64,000 bases of DNA, from the NCBI RefSeq assembly GCF_006476605.1, contig NZ_ML636803.1:186001-250000 (forward strand), given 5' to 3'. This DNA comes from Brucella gallinifaecis. GTDB taxonomy: Bacteria; Pseudomonadota; Alphaproteobacteria; Rhizobiales; Rhizobiaceae. Shown piece by piece: positions 47,301-56,850 of this stretch (positions are counted from its first letter, which is position 1; the number at the start of each line of letters is the position of its first letter). The notes under the pieces are model-generated. The model did not search any database, was not told the DNA's origin, and saw nothing but the letters and a program-made list of their open reading frames with translations. The position numbers and the translations under genes were made by a program.

Positions 47301-48993
47301 AATTCAGATCATCACTGATCCTGACCTTGGTTTCATCGATCATTGTGCTCAAGGCATTGCGGCCACCGGTGAAGGTTTCGGCAATTTCCCGTGTTCTGGC
47401 AATGAGGTTTTCATTGATCTGGCGTGAACGGGTTTCAAGAGCAACATTGAGCTTTTCCGTGCTGCTATCGAGCGCATGAGCACGGGTTTCAAACTCTGTG
47501 AGCAACGCGCGACCACGTTCATTGAGCGTTGTGTCAAGCTGTGTAAGACGCTGATCAAACTCGCTGATCATCGATTGTGTTGCACCACCAAGCAGTGTTG
47601 CAATACCGGCAGTGCGCTCGTCAAGCGCAGAACTTACGCGCTCTGAAATCTCACGCGACTGCTGGTCAAGTGTAGAAATGCGACTGTCGAGCTCGTTCGA
47701 AAAAGCTTCACCCGACGAGGTGATACGTGTTGCAATATCACCGGTGCGGGTCTCGATTGCCTCGGCAATCGCGCTACCGCTTTCATTAATGCTGGTAATC
47801 AGGCGTTCACCGGAATCACCAAGCAGCGAACTAAGTTGTTCAGATGCCGATGCAACATTATCGCGTATAATATTGGCAGCACTGGACAATTCTTCCTTGA
47901 GCTGTTCATGCGCTCCTGTGATGGAAGAGCGGACACGTTCGGCATGGCTGACAACTGCTTCGCGTTCATTACCAAGGTCGCTGACGAGCGAACGAATACG
48001 AACTTCATTGTCACTGTAAGCGCGTTCAAGCTGATTGACCTCTGACTGAACGAGAGTTTCAAGTTCAACAGCACGTGCAAGTGTGCGTTCAATACCTTCG
48101 TTCATCGCAGCAACTTCGCGTCGAACGGCCTGACTGAGTGTCGATACACGATCACTGGCAGCGGCTTCAGGCTGCAAGAGCTTGATGGCTGCTTCCGACA
48201 TGCTGCGTGCCGCAACATGCATTTCCTGTGCTCGCTTTACGATATGAGCAAAGCCCCAGAACATGGCAACAGGAAGTGCCACACCTGCCATCACACCGAT
48301 ACCGGCAGGCGAGGTAAAGAAATTGGTGGTTGCCTGAAGGCTTGAGAAAACATCAGGGCTGATTGCCTTGCTGATTGCAACACCACCGGCGGCCCATAGC
48401 ACGCTTATGGCGGTTGTTGTCCAGTACAGCTTGGAAGAGCGTTCTGTTACGCGGCGCGGAGTAGCGGTAATGGATCGGCTGTTACGGGAATCGTCATTGG
48501 CCGGTGTAAGGGCTGCGGCAGGCGTGGCGGCAACAACACCGGATGCTGATGCAGCAGCCGAATTGGATGATTTAGACGCAGCTTGCTGAGAAGGGCTCTT
48601 GGACTTTGTCTTCTTGGCGGGTTTCGATGCAACATTGGCAGCGTCAAGGGAGGCAGATGCTAAGGCAGCATTGACAACGGGCGGCACCGGTGGTGCGGCA
48701 GGGCTTGCAATGACCGAAACCGTCGCAATTGTTTCAGCCTTGGCAGTTCCTTCAGTGGCAATATCGACAGGAGAGATTTCCGCGGCATCGACCAGCTTCG
48801 TGCTTTGTTCTGCAACCAGTTCTTCGGTTGCCCGCGAAATCTGTTCTTCCAGATCATCGACCGAGATATCAGTATCAATCGCACTCAGGTCCATATCAAT
48901 ATCGAAATCATCGCCGAATTCGATATCGAGCGCCTGTTCAAGTGCCTGTTCAACCTCATGGTCGAGCTTTTGCGCCTTGGATTTAGAAGCCAT
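44323..48993 (-). CDS. Giant membrane-anchored coiled-coil protein, likely growth-pole-ring (GPR/RgsE) homologue
   Basis: 1556 residues. The acidic N-terminus (about 1-60) precedes an Ala/Ser/Pro/Lys-rich linker. Two membrane segments lie at about residues 196-216 and 232-252 (TTAISVLWAAGGVAISKA; IGVMAGVALPVAMFWGF). About 1100 residues of uninterrupted amphipathic helix follow, with an exact run of 22- and 29-residue units between about residues 616 and 856. A Pro-rich linker and a conserved globular C-terminus (WDRYRRGERNVFTRRLYTL) close it. This layout matches the apolipoprotein-like GPR protein of Agrobacterium and RgsE of Sinorhizobium, which form a ring at the growing pole. The assignment rests on architecture and taxonomic setting. 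Confidence 0.75.
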   Translation of the reverse strand: MASKSKAQKLDHEVEQALEQALDIEFGDDFDIDMDLSAIDTDISVDDLEEQISRATEELVAEQSTKLVDAAEISPVDIATEGTAKAETIATVSVIASPAAPPVPPVVNAALASASLDAANVASKPAKKTKSKSPSQQAASKSSNSAAASASGVVAATPAAALTPANDDSRNSRSITATPRRVTERSSKLYWTTTAISVLWAAGGVAISKAISPDVFSSLQATTNFFTSPAGIGVMAGVALPVAMFWGFAHIVKRAQEMHVAARSMSEAAIKLLQPEAAASDRVSTLSQAVRREVAAMNEGIERTLARAVELETLVQSEVNQLERAYSDNEVRIRSLVSDLGNEREAVVSHAERVRSSITGAHEQLKEELSSAANIIRDNVASASEQLSSLLGDSGERLITSINESGSAIAEAIETRTGDIATRITSSGEAFSNELDSRISTLDQQSREISERVSSALDERTAGIATLLGGATQSMISEFDQRLTQLDTTLNERGRALLTEFETRAHALDSSTEKLNVALETRSRQINENLIARTREIAETFTGGRNALSTMIDETKVRISDDLNSISESVGTVLNDKASAFASKLAESRDALATSLEGETERASAAIRSHADTLAARTGDIENAISNSASALNSAAEQHAAILAERTSALQEAMANNASRLDASFADHARSLDERAASLNSVIAGNQAMLAQLMDERTATLRDSFNENRDVLARTFDERVNTLQALIADNQQELARVFEERSHIISETIGASRDALEATFNNHVQHVEERTSGLRTVLSDHNSALAHILEGHEQTIEGRTSAIRETLTESTASLSQTLQDHGDILSQRTASLHDSIENSSATISRAFEGQTGIIEERTQTMEKALTIGVDNVRRALEQSAGVVAGSLREKIMESAGILSAEAAKAGEALEGFGQSFSTNLNTNLAATEERLGERANAIASRLSQIETSIADTAAKTSETLAGYSEAFSSSVTENLSGTEARLTERADAIAMRLGDIGSRITMELGSVEARIAQVTDTTAVTLEERTRELNAVLAARSQEITQILNDTAEPLVQRLADSGRGLAEQLGEATHAATDRLRAENAALVNALASRTAETIAAVQQAKAGLSDNISELIDRLAASNGELGKLIDAAASNLTNIDGRLVETTSSFVENANRAAQMFQASTGLIDNNIGTLRALSDGTLSQIADIAERFEEHGKVLASASDMISTAQNGLAGTLEDRHQALDKLAAGLVEKSESVEKLMQSFEAVVTLAFQRAEGQTRNSAEKMRESVAEIVEQASQKFSAATDDIRRTATEIRAELDTTRSELKRGVLDMPAEAKETTSAMRKAVGEQINALKELAEIVNKSGRLVDVGESRADRPVSRPVQTQRPVPVTAPAATQRPQQADVAVRARSIETPKAPQPAQSSEKPRGWVSDLLARASREDEEIAPTQTQSTQTSRSPNHVVESLNSLSVDITRAIDHEASVELWDRYRRGERNVFTRRLYTLKGQQTFDDIKRKYQTDSEFRRAVDRYMDDFQRLLEDVARNDRDNMVTQTYLTSDTGKVYTMLAHASGRLR

Positions 48994-49886
<893 letters not shown>

Positions 49887-49890
49887 TTTT

Positions 49891-49990
49891 TAGAGCATAA
49901 TCCGATCTTCGTTCAACGAGGATCGATAAGATTATGCTTCAAGTAAAAGACTTTAGAACGCCGATCTGATTCAATCAGATCGGCGTTCTA
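49891..49990. repeat. Mosaic palindromic repeat, B module then A module (after ferredoxin)
   Basis: The B module (49891-49939) has arms AGAGCATAATC / GATTATGCT with an inner CGATC...GGATCG pairing. A spacer CAAGTAAAAGACTT follows, then an A module (49954-49990) whose arms TAGAACGCCGATCTGATT are perfectly complementary (18 bp, one-base centre). It lies 5 bp after the ferredoxin stop codon and faces the 3' end of the DUF922 gene. Confidence 0.88.
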
Positions 49991-50047
49991 GTAGTAAGAT
50001 CTGTGTACCGATGAATTCTGACTACACGATTCATCGGCATATGAACT

Positions 50048-50668
50048 TCAAGGCTGCTGAATCATTTTTTCAAGATTATATGTCAACAGACGCTCAAAAC
50101 GCCGTTCAAAATTGATCGTCTCGACCTTGTCGAAATATTCCTGCGCCTTGTCATGAGCAATCATCAGACGATCAGTCACTTTGTCGATATTGGCACGTAA
50201 TGTAGCGCAATCCTTTTGACTGCGCAGTGCTTTTATCTGACGTTCCATTTCACTGGCATGGCTGCGTGCAATTACAATATGACTTTCTTCGTGGCGACGA
50301 ATATCCTGATACAGCGTATCCCAGATCAATGCGAGTTCAGGACCGGCTTTTCGGCGTTGTTTCCAACGTGGCAGCATGACTTTGGCATATACATTCACAT
50401 AAACGTCCTGAACCTTGCAGGCACGATCACCTGTTGCACGTCCATATCGAACTTTGGCATCAAAACGAATCTCGGCTGCACCTGGATGATGTTGCCCGGT
50501 CTTTTTAAGAAAAGGTCCGCTGCGTGAAAGCGCCTTGTCCAGATCTTCCGCGGTCTTTCCATTAATATTATAATAGTTGAAAGTGCGGAAGATGGAGGCG
50601 GCCTGCACCTGTGGTGACATGATGACAAATGCAAGCCCCAATGCCAGAACCCGTTTCTTCAAAGACAT
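50048..50668 (-). CDS. Secreted DUF922 protein, putative zinc-dependent protease
   Basis: 206 residues from MSLKKRVLALGLAFVIMS; this ATG has AGAGGTG 7 bases upstream, better than the ATG six codons earlier. A cleavable signal peptide ends near VQAA. The mature domain begins IFRTFNYYNINGKTAEDLDKAL, typical of DUF922, and carries HEESH (in RRHEESHIVIA), a metalloprotease-like metal motif. The family is predicted to be periplasmic; no substrate is known. A C-terminal helical segment follows. Monocistronic, divergent from folP. Confidence 0.85.
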   Translation of the reverse strand: MSLKKRVLALGLAFVIMSPQVQAASIFRTFNYYNINGKTAEDLDKALSRSGPFLKKTGQHHPGAAEIRFDAKVRYGRATGDRACKVQDVYVNVYAKVMLPRWKQRRKAGPELALIWDTLYQDIRRHEESHIVIARSHASEMERQIKALRSQKDCATLRANIDKVTDRLMIAHDKAQEYFDKVETINFERRFERLLTYNLEKMIQQP

Positions 50669-50824
50669 GTTCCGGCACCTCTTCATACATCAAAAGAAAA
50701 ATAGACATTCATTGATCAGCAACATGGCATGCAATCGTCAAGAGAACTATAACGCAGTTCATAAAATCGCATCATGTGTGGATGGTTGCGTCAAAGCGTC
50801 GATAAACAATTGGAATATTCATTA

Positions 50825-51676
50825 ATGATCAAACAATGGCAACTTGCTCATGGCCGTAGTCTCCAATTGGGTTCAAAATCTGTCATCATGGGCATTTTGA
50901 ATGTTACACCAGACTCATTTTCTGATGGTGGTCATCACCTTGATCTGGATAAGGCGCTGATTGCCGCCAAAAAAATGCTCGAAGAGGGTGCAACAATCAT
51001 CGATGTAGGTGGCGAATCCACCCGCCCTGGCGCTGTGAATATTGACGCTGAAACAGAGGCTGCACGGGTTATTCCTGTCATTCATGCGCTTGCTCAGGAA
51101 TTTGACTGTGCAATCTCGATTGATACATATCGCGCATCGACAGCGCGGCTTGCGGTTGAAGCCGGTGCACATATCGTCAATGATGTCTGGGGTTTGCAAA
51201 AAGAACCTGAAATAGCACAAGTTGCAAAAGATACAGGAGCAGGTCTTGTTATCATGCACACCAGCCGCGAACGAGATCGCAATCGCGATGTGATTGCCGA
51301 TCAGTTTGCCTTTCTCGATAAATCTCTTGAAATCGCGGGCAGGGCTGGCATTGCTGCTTCCCATATCACTCTTGATCCGGGTTTCGGCTTTGGCAAGGAT
51401 GCGGACGAAGACATTTCGCTGATGGCGCGTCTGGAAGAATTACAAAATTTCGGTTATCCCTTGCTTGTCGGAACATCGCGCAAGCGTTTTATTGGCGCGA
51501 TAACCGGGCAGGCTGACCCGTTGATGCGTGATGCAGGAACGGCAGCGACATCTATCGCACTGCGATTGGCAGGAGCCGACATTTTCCGTGTTCACAATGT
51601 CGCTTTTAACAAAGACGCTCTTGCAGTTGCAGATGCTATCCTGCAAAGCAGGTCCAACTCGAAACAGGAAGCATAG
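50825..51676 (+). CDS. folP: Dihydropteroate synthase
   Basis: 283 residues from MIKQWQLAHGRSL. It condenses p-aminobenzoate with the pterin diphosphate in folate synthesis and is the target of sulfonamides. Signatures: MGILNVTPDSFSDGG, VGGESTRPGA, DPGFGFGKD and the closing FRVHNV. An in-frame upstream extension of 17 codons exists but is not conserved in type. First gene of the folP-folB-folK operon, with 2 bp to folB. Confidence 0.95.
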   Translation: MIKQWQLAHGRSLQLGSKSVIMGILNVTPDSFSDGGHHLDLDKALIAAKKMLEEGATIIDVGGESTRPGAVNIDAETEAARVIPVIHALAQEFDCAISIDTYRASTARLAVEAGAHIVNDVWGLQKEPEIAQVAKDTGAGLVIMHTSRERDRNRDVIADQFAFLDKSLEIAGRAGIAASHITLDPGFGFGKDADEDISLMARLEELQNFGYPLLVGTSRKRFIGAITGQADPLMRDAGTAATSIALRLAGADIFRVHNVAFNKDALAVADAILQSRSNSKQEA

Positions 51677-51678
51677 CC

Positions 51679-52038
51679 GTGTACACCATCCGCATCATGA
51701 ATTGCGCATTCTTTGCGCATCACGGCGTTTTTGATGAAGAACACAAGCTTGGGCAACGCTTCTATGTCGATGCGATCCTTGATGTCGATCCCGGCAATTC
51801 ACTGGAAAATGATGACATTGAAGGCACGGTTCATTATGGCATCGCTTTTGCAGTTATTCAGGATATCATCACGGGCCGCCAGCGTTATCTGATTGAAACC
51901 CTCGCACTCGATGTTGGCAAAGCACTGGTGGCACGTTTCCCGCAGATAAAGCGGGCTGAAGTCACCATTCGCAAGCCGAATGCTCCGGTTGCCGGCGTGC
52001 TTGATCATGTTGAAGTAACAGTGGTTTACCCACGCTGA
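51679..52038 (+). CDS. folB: Dihydroneopterin aldolase (GTG start)
   Basis: 119 residues. Cleaves dihydroneopterin to 6-hydroxymethyl-dihydropterin. Signatures are FFAHHGVFDEEHKLGQRFYVD divided by a turn, the YLIETLA helix with its catalytic Glu, and VTIRKPNAPV with the catalytic-lysine strand. The GTG start follows folP by 2 bp with AGGAAG as ribosome-binding site inside the folP end. It overlaps folK by one base. Confidence 0.95.
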   Translation: MYTIRIMNCAFFAHHGVFDEEHKLGQRFYVDAILDVDPGNSLENDDIEGTVHYGIAFAVIQDIITGRQRYLIETLALDVGKALVARFPQIKRAEVTIRKPNAPVAGVLDHVEVTVVYPR

Positions 52039-52568
52039 TGAACCATACCATGCCTTATCGTGCCTGGCTTGGCCTTGGCGGTAATATCGATGACCCCATT
52101 CTATCAATGGCAAAAGCGCTGAAGCTGCTTGATAGAAGTGAAGATATAAATGTAGTTGCTGTATCAAAGGTCTATCGCACTCCACCCTGGGGGAAGACCG
52201 ATCAGGCGTGGTTTCACAATGCATGCGCGGAAATTGAAACGTCGCTTACACCACTTCAACTGATCAAGACCTGCCTTGATGTTGAGCGTTCACTCAAGCG
52301 CATACGGCTGGAACGCTGGGGACCACGCATTATTGATATTGATATTCTTGCAATGGAAACGATCGCAGGTGACGCGATCATTATGAATGAAGCGGCACTT
52401 GAACTGCCTCATCCACGCATGCAGGAGCGTGCATTCGTTCTGGTTCCGCTCAACGATATTGCACCAGAGCTTGAAGTCGCAGGTCAAAGCATAGCTGAAT
52501 GGAACGCTGTCTGTGCAAGTTCCGAAATAGAAAAAGCCCGCACGGATGCGGGCTGGTGGCTTGAATAA
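52038..52568 (+). CDS. folK: 6-hydroxymethyl-dihydropterin pyrophosphokinase
   Basis: 176 residues. Transfers pyrophosphate from ATP to the pterin, making the FolP substrate. Family signatures: GLGGNIDDP near the N-terminus, VYRTPPWG, and the ATP-site WGPRIIDIDIL, followed by LPHPRMQERAFVL. The last codons form the terminator hairpin of the convergent downstream gene (see the minus-strand terminator). End of the fol operon. Confidence 0.95.
   Translation: MNHTMPYRAWLGLGGNIDDPILSMAKALKLLDRSEDINVVAVSKVYRTPPWGKTDQAWFHNACAEIETSLTPLQLIKTCLDVERSLKRIRLERWGPRIIDIDILAMETIAGDAIIMNEAALELPHPRMQERAFVLVPLNDIAPELEVAGQSIAEWNAVCASSEIEKARTDAGWWLE
52529..52554 (-). terminator. Minus-strand terminator embedded in the folK coding region
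   Basis: Read on the minus strand: AGCCCGCA-TCCG-TGCGGGCT followed by TTTTCTATTT, an ideal terminator 23 bp after the stop of the convergent gene. On the plus strand it encodes the folK C-terminus. Confidence 0.85.
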
Positions 52569-52576
52569 GATCAGTT

Positions 52577-53110
52577 TTAATTTTTAGCTATGCTGCCAAC
52601 AGCAATATTGTCGACGCGCTTGAGGCTCATACCGATCACCGGAACCAGTTCCTTATCAACGCGCACAGATACCGTTACATTCATGGTGTTCTTGTCAGCA
52701 ACGCGAGCAAGCATGGCCCCATTGAGTTCCTTGCGGTTAAGCCCAAGAACGACTTTATTGCCTGACACAGAACCCGAGGTGACATTCAGGCCTTTGCCTT
52801 CTGCACCATCATTGAATTTGCCAGAATAGCTGGAACCATTGCGGGTCACAGTCGCTTTCATCTGCTGTGAGAATACACCAACGCGGCACGTGCCATCAAG
52901 CGTCATGCCAACTGTGGTATCAGGCGTTGTACCGGCAAGATTACAGACGAATTTTGTACCTTTATATTTGCCGGCAACGATTTCACCCGGACCAGACCAC
53001 TTGCCTTCAATCGTCTGAAAGAACTGTTCATCCTTATCTGCGGCCATTGCTGGCGCAGCAAAAAATGATACGGGCAGTAGCGTCAGGCATGCAGCAATGT
53101 AATTTTTCAT
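52577..53110 (-). CDS. Exported protein of unknown function
   Basis: 177 residues. A signal peptide (about 1-23, cleaved after AMA) directs it to the periplasm. The mature domain has alternating Gly-rich beta strands (EGKWSGPGEIVAGKY, MTLDGTCRVG, GSSYSGKFNDG, SGNKVVLGLNRKEL) with two Cys that could form a disulfide. The strand pattern suggests a small calycin-like barrel, but I do not recognise a family. It has its own terminator inside folK and a 213-bp upstream region. Confidence 0.75.
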   Translation of the reverse strand: MKNYIAACLTLLPVSFFAAPAMAADKDEQFFQTIEGKWSGPGEIVAGKYKGTKFVCNLAGTTPDTTVGMTLDGTCRVGVFSQQMKATVTRNGSSYSGKFNDGAEGKGLNVTSGSVSGNKVVLGLNRKELNGAMLARVADKNTMNVTVSVRVDKELVPVIGMSLKRVDNIAVGSIAKN

Positions 53111-53323
53111 AGTCAGCTCTGTCCCGAAATCTCGATCTGAAAGGCACTATTCCAATAGATTATTTACCAACACGCCGCAACCGGATACCCCATATGCTCC
53201 AGAAGCCAGAGTGTTTTAAAGGTACCGGAATCGCATTATCGAGCACCTATATTTTCAGTCTATATTCGCCGTTAATGGTTAACGGTTGGTTTTCTTTGCC
53301 GTTGAAGCTACAAAATTCACGGA

Positions 53324-54400
53324 TTATTTGCGCTCGTTTTTTGTCGGCTTTTCACCATTAATACGCGCAATATCGCCAATGAAGTCACCAATACCGGGAC
53401 GTCTTTCTGCATTGAACGGGAAGGGGCGCACAACATCCATAGCTGCAATACCGATGCGTGCTGTCATCAAACCATTGACAACACCTTCGCCGAGCTTGGC
53501 CGAGAGGCGCGATGCCAGTCCATGGCCGATAAGCTGCTGAATGACACTGTCGCCCATTGCAATGGTTCCTGTGACCGCCAGATGCGCTACAACACGACGT
53601 GCAAGTTTAAGAAACCCAAGTGTTCCAGGGCGACCACCATAGAGTTGCGATAATCTGCGAATGAGACGTGCGGATTCAAAAATCACATAACCGATATCAA
53701 CAAGCGCACGCGGACTTATCGCTGTTACGATAGATACCCGCTTGGAAGCATTGAGAATCAAAGCACGCGCTTCACGATCCAGAGGACGCAATATTTCGGT
53801 TTCAGCAAGGCGGATGAGATTGCGCCCATCAATGATCTCGTCGCTCAGCCCATCGAGCATCTGGCGACCGCGTGCCGTTTTTGGCAGGCTGACCGCAATT
53901 GCACGCAGCTCATCAACGGATTTACGCGCTGCCACCATATCATCATGTTCGGCTGCATCGGCAGCATGTTTTCGCAAATGCTGTACAGATGCCAGCCGGC
54001 GCAAGGCAATCAGTTCGCGTGTAATTATTGCTGCAAAAGCCGCAAGTGCGACCATTGCCACACCAAATGCTGTCCAGCCCAACCAGTCAGCTCTGGCGAA
54101 AAGCGACTGGATGAGATCCTGTATCCAGATGCCGATGGCAAAAGAAGCGAGAATACCCAAGGCACCGAATAAAACCTTGCTCAAAGACCAGCCACGGCGA
54201 GAAGGTGCTTCAAAAGCCGGATCCAGAATTTCAAGTTCTGCCGCTTCCTCTTCGCTCAACGCAAAAACATCAATCTCCGGTATAATATTTTCGAGATCCG
54301 TCACAGCGCGGGGACGGCGCGGAATTTCTTGCTCAGCCTGTTTTTCGACAGGCCGCTCAACGGTAAATGACATCGGCTTGCGGGGAGGTTGCTCACTCAT
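53324..54400 (-). CDS. ycjF: YcjF family (DUF697) inner-membrane protein
   Basis: 358 residues. A Pro/Glu-rich cytoplasmic N-terminus (about 1-75) is followed by two membrane helices (about 85-107 and 112-135). The DUF697 region is at about 215-350, with SPRALVDIGYVIFESARLIRRLSQLYGGRPG spread over a helix pair. Function is unknown, but the gene is coupled (4-bp overlap) to the YcjX GTPase-like protein upstream, as in gammaproteobacteria, where the pair belongs to the phage-shock neighbourhood. Confidence 0.88.
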   Translation of the reverse strand: MSEQPPRKPMSFTVERPVEKQAEQEIPRRPRAVTDLENIIPEIDVFALSEEEAAELEILDPAFEAPSRRGWSLSKVLFGALGILASFAIGIWIQDLIQSLFARADWLGWTAFGVAMVALAAFAAIITRELIALRRLASVQHLRKHAADAAEHDDMVAARKSVDELRAIAVSLPKTARGRQMLDGLSDEIIDGRNLIRLAETEILRPLDREARALILNASKRVSIVTAISPRALVDIGYVIFESARLIRRLSQLYGGRPGTLGFLKLARRVVAHLAVTGTIAMGDSVIQQLIGHGLASRLSAKLGEGVVNGLMTARIGIAAMDVVRPFPFNAERRPGIGDFIGDIARINGEKPTKNERK

Positions 54401-55908
54401 GCCAGTCGATCTCCAATCAGAAACTGCAATGCACGATCAAGCCGGATATGGGGCAGTGAAAGAGTTATGCCCTCTGCCGTCCTCTCCAGACGCGGAGGCC
54501 TGAAGCGTACAAAGCGTATTGCTGGCTCATCATTGGAAAGGGAAGATTCAAATATTACATTAGGATTCTTTGGTAAATCACCGGGAAATATAGCAGTTTC
54601 TGTTTCACCATCAAAGACTTCACCGTCAATGCGCTCACCTTTAAGTGGCGTTCCGATGATAACAGGTAGCGTGTCCCTGCCTTCTTTCACAGTAGCCTCG
54701 CGGGTGGAACGAACGGCAGCCATGGCCAGCACTTCAATATCGGCACCCGAAAAATCCGCACGCTCAATTGCACGTTCAACGAGACGACGAACAATAGCCT
54801 GCAACCTGTCATGGCTTTCATGATGCAGATGATCCGCCTTGGTAGCTGCAACGAGAATTCGACCAATGCGGCGCTGTATGAGACCGGTAAGCAGGTTAAC
54901 ACGTCCAGGTCGGAAGCAGGAAAGAATATCTGTGAGTGCACGTTCAAGGTCGGCAACCACGGCCCCACCGGCATTCATCGCCTGCATGGCATCAATCAGG
55001 ATAATCTGACGGTCAAGCCGTGCAATATGCTCACGAAAAAAAGGCTTTACGACATGGGTTTTGTAAGCCTCATAACGACGCGCCATCATCGCTGCCAGAC
55101 TGCCGCTTTTAAAATTTTCCGCTTTTAGGTCGGGCAAAGGTGCAAATGTGAGTGCTGGCGAACCTTCCATGTCACCGGGCATCAGAAAACGCCCTGGCGG
55201 AAGGGTCGACAATGCACGCTCGTCGGCCTTACCAGCGCGTAAATATGCGGTGAAGCTTTTGGCCAGTCTTTGCACAATCAATTCATCGGCATTATCAGAA
55301 GGCCTCACTGCTTGCGCTTCTGAAAGCCAGTCCTGCGCCAGATCGATATGGGTTGGTTCCTTGGCAAGGGCGAAGGAATCCGCACTGAATTCACTATAGG
55401 TTTTGCCGAGCAAGGGCAGATCAAGCAGCCATTCACCGGGATAGTCAACAATATCAACGGACAGGCGCCCCGGTGAAAGCCAGCGTCCCCACGCCGATGC
55501 CGTCTCATATTCAATGGTTAAACGTAGCTGGGAAATTGCACGTGTGGAATCCGGCCAGATGCGCTCGTCCAACAGCGCTGCAAGATGCTCTTCATATTGA
55601 AAACGAGGCACGGCATCATCGGGCTGAGGCTCCAGAAGCGAGCGTGAAATACGACCGGATTTATATGCTTCAAACAAGGGCAGGCGGCCACCATGGAGCA
55701 TATTATGCACCAAAGCTGTGATGAAAACAGTTTTTCCGGCACGCGAAAGCCCTGTTACTCCCAATCTGAGCGAAGGCGATATCAAGCCTGTCGCCCGCTC
55801 GGTCAGGGTGTCAAATGCAATCTTTGCTTCATCGCCGAAACTGGTCAGTTTTGCCAATTCGTCCCTCGCAGAATTTATCGCCTCAAAACCATAAATAGGA
55901 ACTTGCAA
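54397..55908 (-). CDS. ycjX: YcjX family (DUF463) P-loop protein
   Basis: 503 residues. The P-loop is GLSRAGKT (about 58-65), and a switch-like DYPGEWLLDLPLLG is near residue 155. VAATKADHLHHE forms a G4-like NKxD variant (TKAD) at about 355. These fit the YcjX GTPase-like family. Its role is unknown; the fixed association with YcjF suggests envelope-stress or membrane maintenance. It lies second in a minus-strand operon behind the SixA-like gene. Confidence 0.9.
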   Translation of the reverse strand: MQVPIYGFEAINSARDELAKLTSFGDEAKIAFDTLTERATGLISPSLRLGVTGLSRAGKTVFITALVHNMLHGGRLPLFEAYKSGRISRSLLEPQPDDAVPRFQYEEHLAALLDERIWPDSTRAISQLRLTIEYETASAWGRWLSPGRLSVDIVDYPGEWLLDLPLLGKTYSEFSADSFALAKEPTHIDLAQDWLSEAQAVRPSDNADELIVQRLAKSFTAYLRAGKADERALSTLPPGRFLMPGDMEGSPALTFAPLPDLKAENFKSGSLAAMMARRYEAYKTHVVKPFFREHIARLDRQIILIDAMQAMNAGGAVVADLERALTDILSCFRPGRVNLLTGLIQRRIGRILVAATKADHLHHESHDRLQAIVRRLVERAIERADFSGADIEVLAMAAVRSTREATVKEGRDTLPVIIGTPLKGERIDGEVFDGETETAIFPGDLPKNPNVIFESSLSNDEPAIRFVRFRPPRLERTAEGITLSLPHIRLDRALQFLIGDRLA

Positions 55909-55950
55909 GCTCTATCAACAGGGCAGGGCCTCTCGCCCTGACGAAACTGG

Positions 55951-56451
55951 TTAATGAGGGTGCGGAAAACTTTCCAGATACCCTTTGCCGGGTGCAATGT
56001 CTGAAAGAGGACCATCAAAAGCAATGATTGCAAGAGCAGCCGTTGGAAATCCTGCTTCAAGACGAGCCATACTGGGTTCGTGGCCATCATTGCAAAGCGC
56101 AAGTGCCAGATCCTCGATGCTCGGATTATGCCCAACCAACATTAATTGTCTGGAGCCTGCATTGTTTTTTATAGATTGCAGATACTCCGCCGCGCCGCCG
56201 CTATAAATCGTGTCGTCAATAATCATTTCAACATCTATGCCGAGGCACTCAACCAGTATTTCTGCTGTCTGTCGCGTACGATGAGAGGCTGAAAGCACGA
56301 TACATTCAGGGAGAGTACCAGCTTTTTGCATGGCTTGTGCCAGATTCTCCAAAGAGGCAATTCCTTCTTCCTCCAGTGGTCTGTCAAAATCCTTTGTCGA
56401 AGGTTTTGCCCATTGAGCTTTGGCATGTCGGAGAAGGAAAAGACGACTCAT
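55951..56451 (-). CDS. SixA-like histidine phosphatase
   Basis: 166 residues, histidine phosphatase superfamily: the RHG motif is LLRHAKAQW (catalytic His about residue 8), with SASHRTRQTAE and the second His in LVGHNPSIEDLAL. E. coli SixA dephosphorylates phosphohistidine on PTS/phosphorelay proteins. The short length and KPSTKDFDRPL segment match the SixA group rather than phosphoglycerate mutase. First gene of the operon with ycjX and ycjF (42-bp gap). Confidence 0.9.
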   Translation of the reverse strand: MSRLFLLRHAKAQWAKPSTKDFDRPLEEEGIASLENLAQAMQKAGTLPECIVLSASHRTRQTAEILVECLGIDVEMIIDDTIYSGGAAEYLQSIKNNAGSRQLMLVGHNPSIEDLALALCNDGHEPSMARLEAGFPTAALAIIAFDGPLSDIAPGKGYLESFPHPH

Positions 56452-56850
56452 GAAAGGTTTCCAACTGCATTTTGTGACCGAACGGGCATCAGTCTATGCT
56501 AAAATTTCTACAAAAGATTGCCATAAGTCGCAATTTTGGCTGATTTTTTTGACGAAAAGAATAAATATACACAGATAGTTATGCTGCAATAATGGGCATT
56601 ATTTTAACGAAAGATTGTATAAGTCTGGCAATTATGTTTCACAAAAGCATATCAATCTGAAAAGATTAAAATGTTTTTTAGAAATAAAAACGAATAAACT
56701 ATAATTTGAAATTTATTTGCTTATTATTTCATCATAATCACACAATTTTGATGCATTAAAAAATTGCGAACCACGTGTGATTAATGTTGTGTCGCAGTTA
56801 TGATCGACTTATATAACCGCACGCGTCTCCTAGATGTGGGGTGATTCAGA
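56452..56850. other. 399-bp AT-rich gap between divergent SixA-like gene and dksA
   Basis: No gene is supported. Very AT-rich in the central 200 bp. It contains the presumed divergent promoters; the only specific candidate is that of dksA at 56787-56815. Confidence 0.6.
56787..56815 (+). promoter_or_regulatory. Possible promoter of dksA
   Basis: TTGTGT and TATATA separated by 17 bases, 35 bp before the dksA ATG. Spacing is ideal, box quality moderate. Confidence 0.4.
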
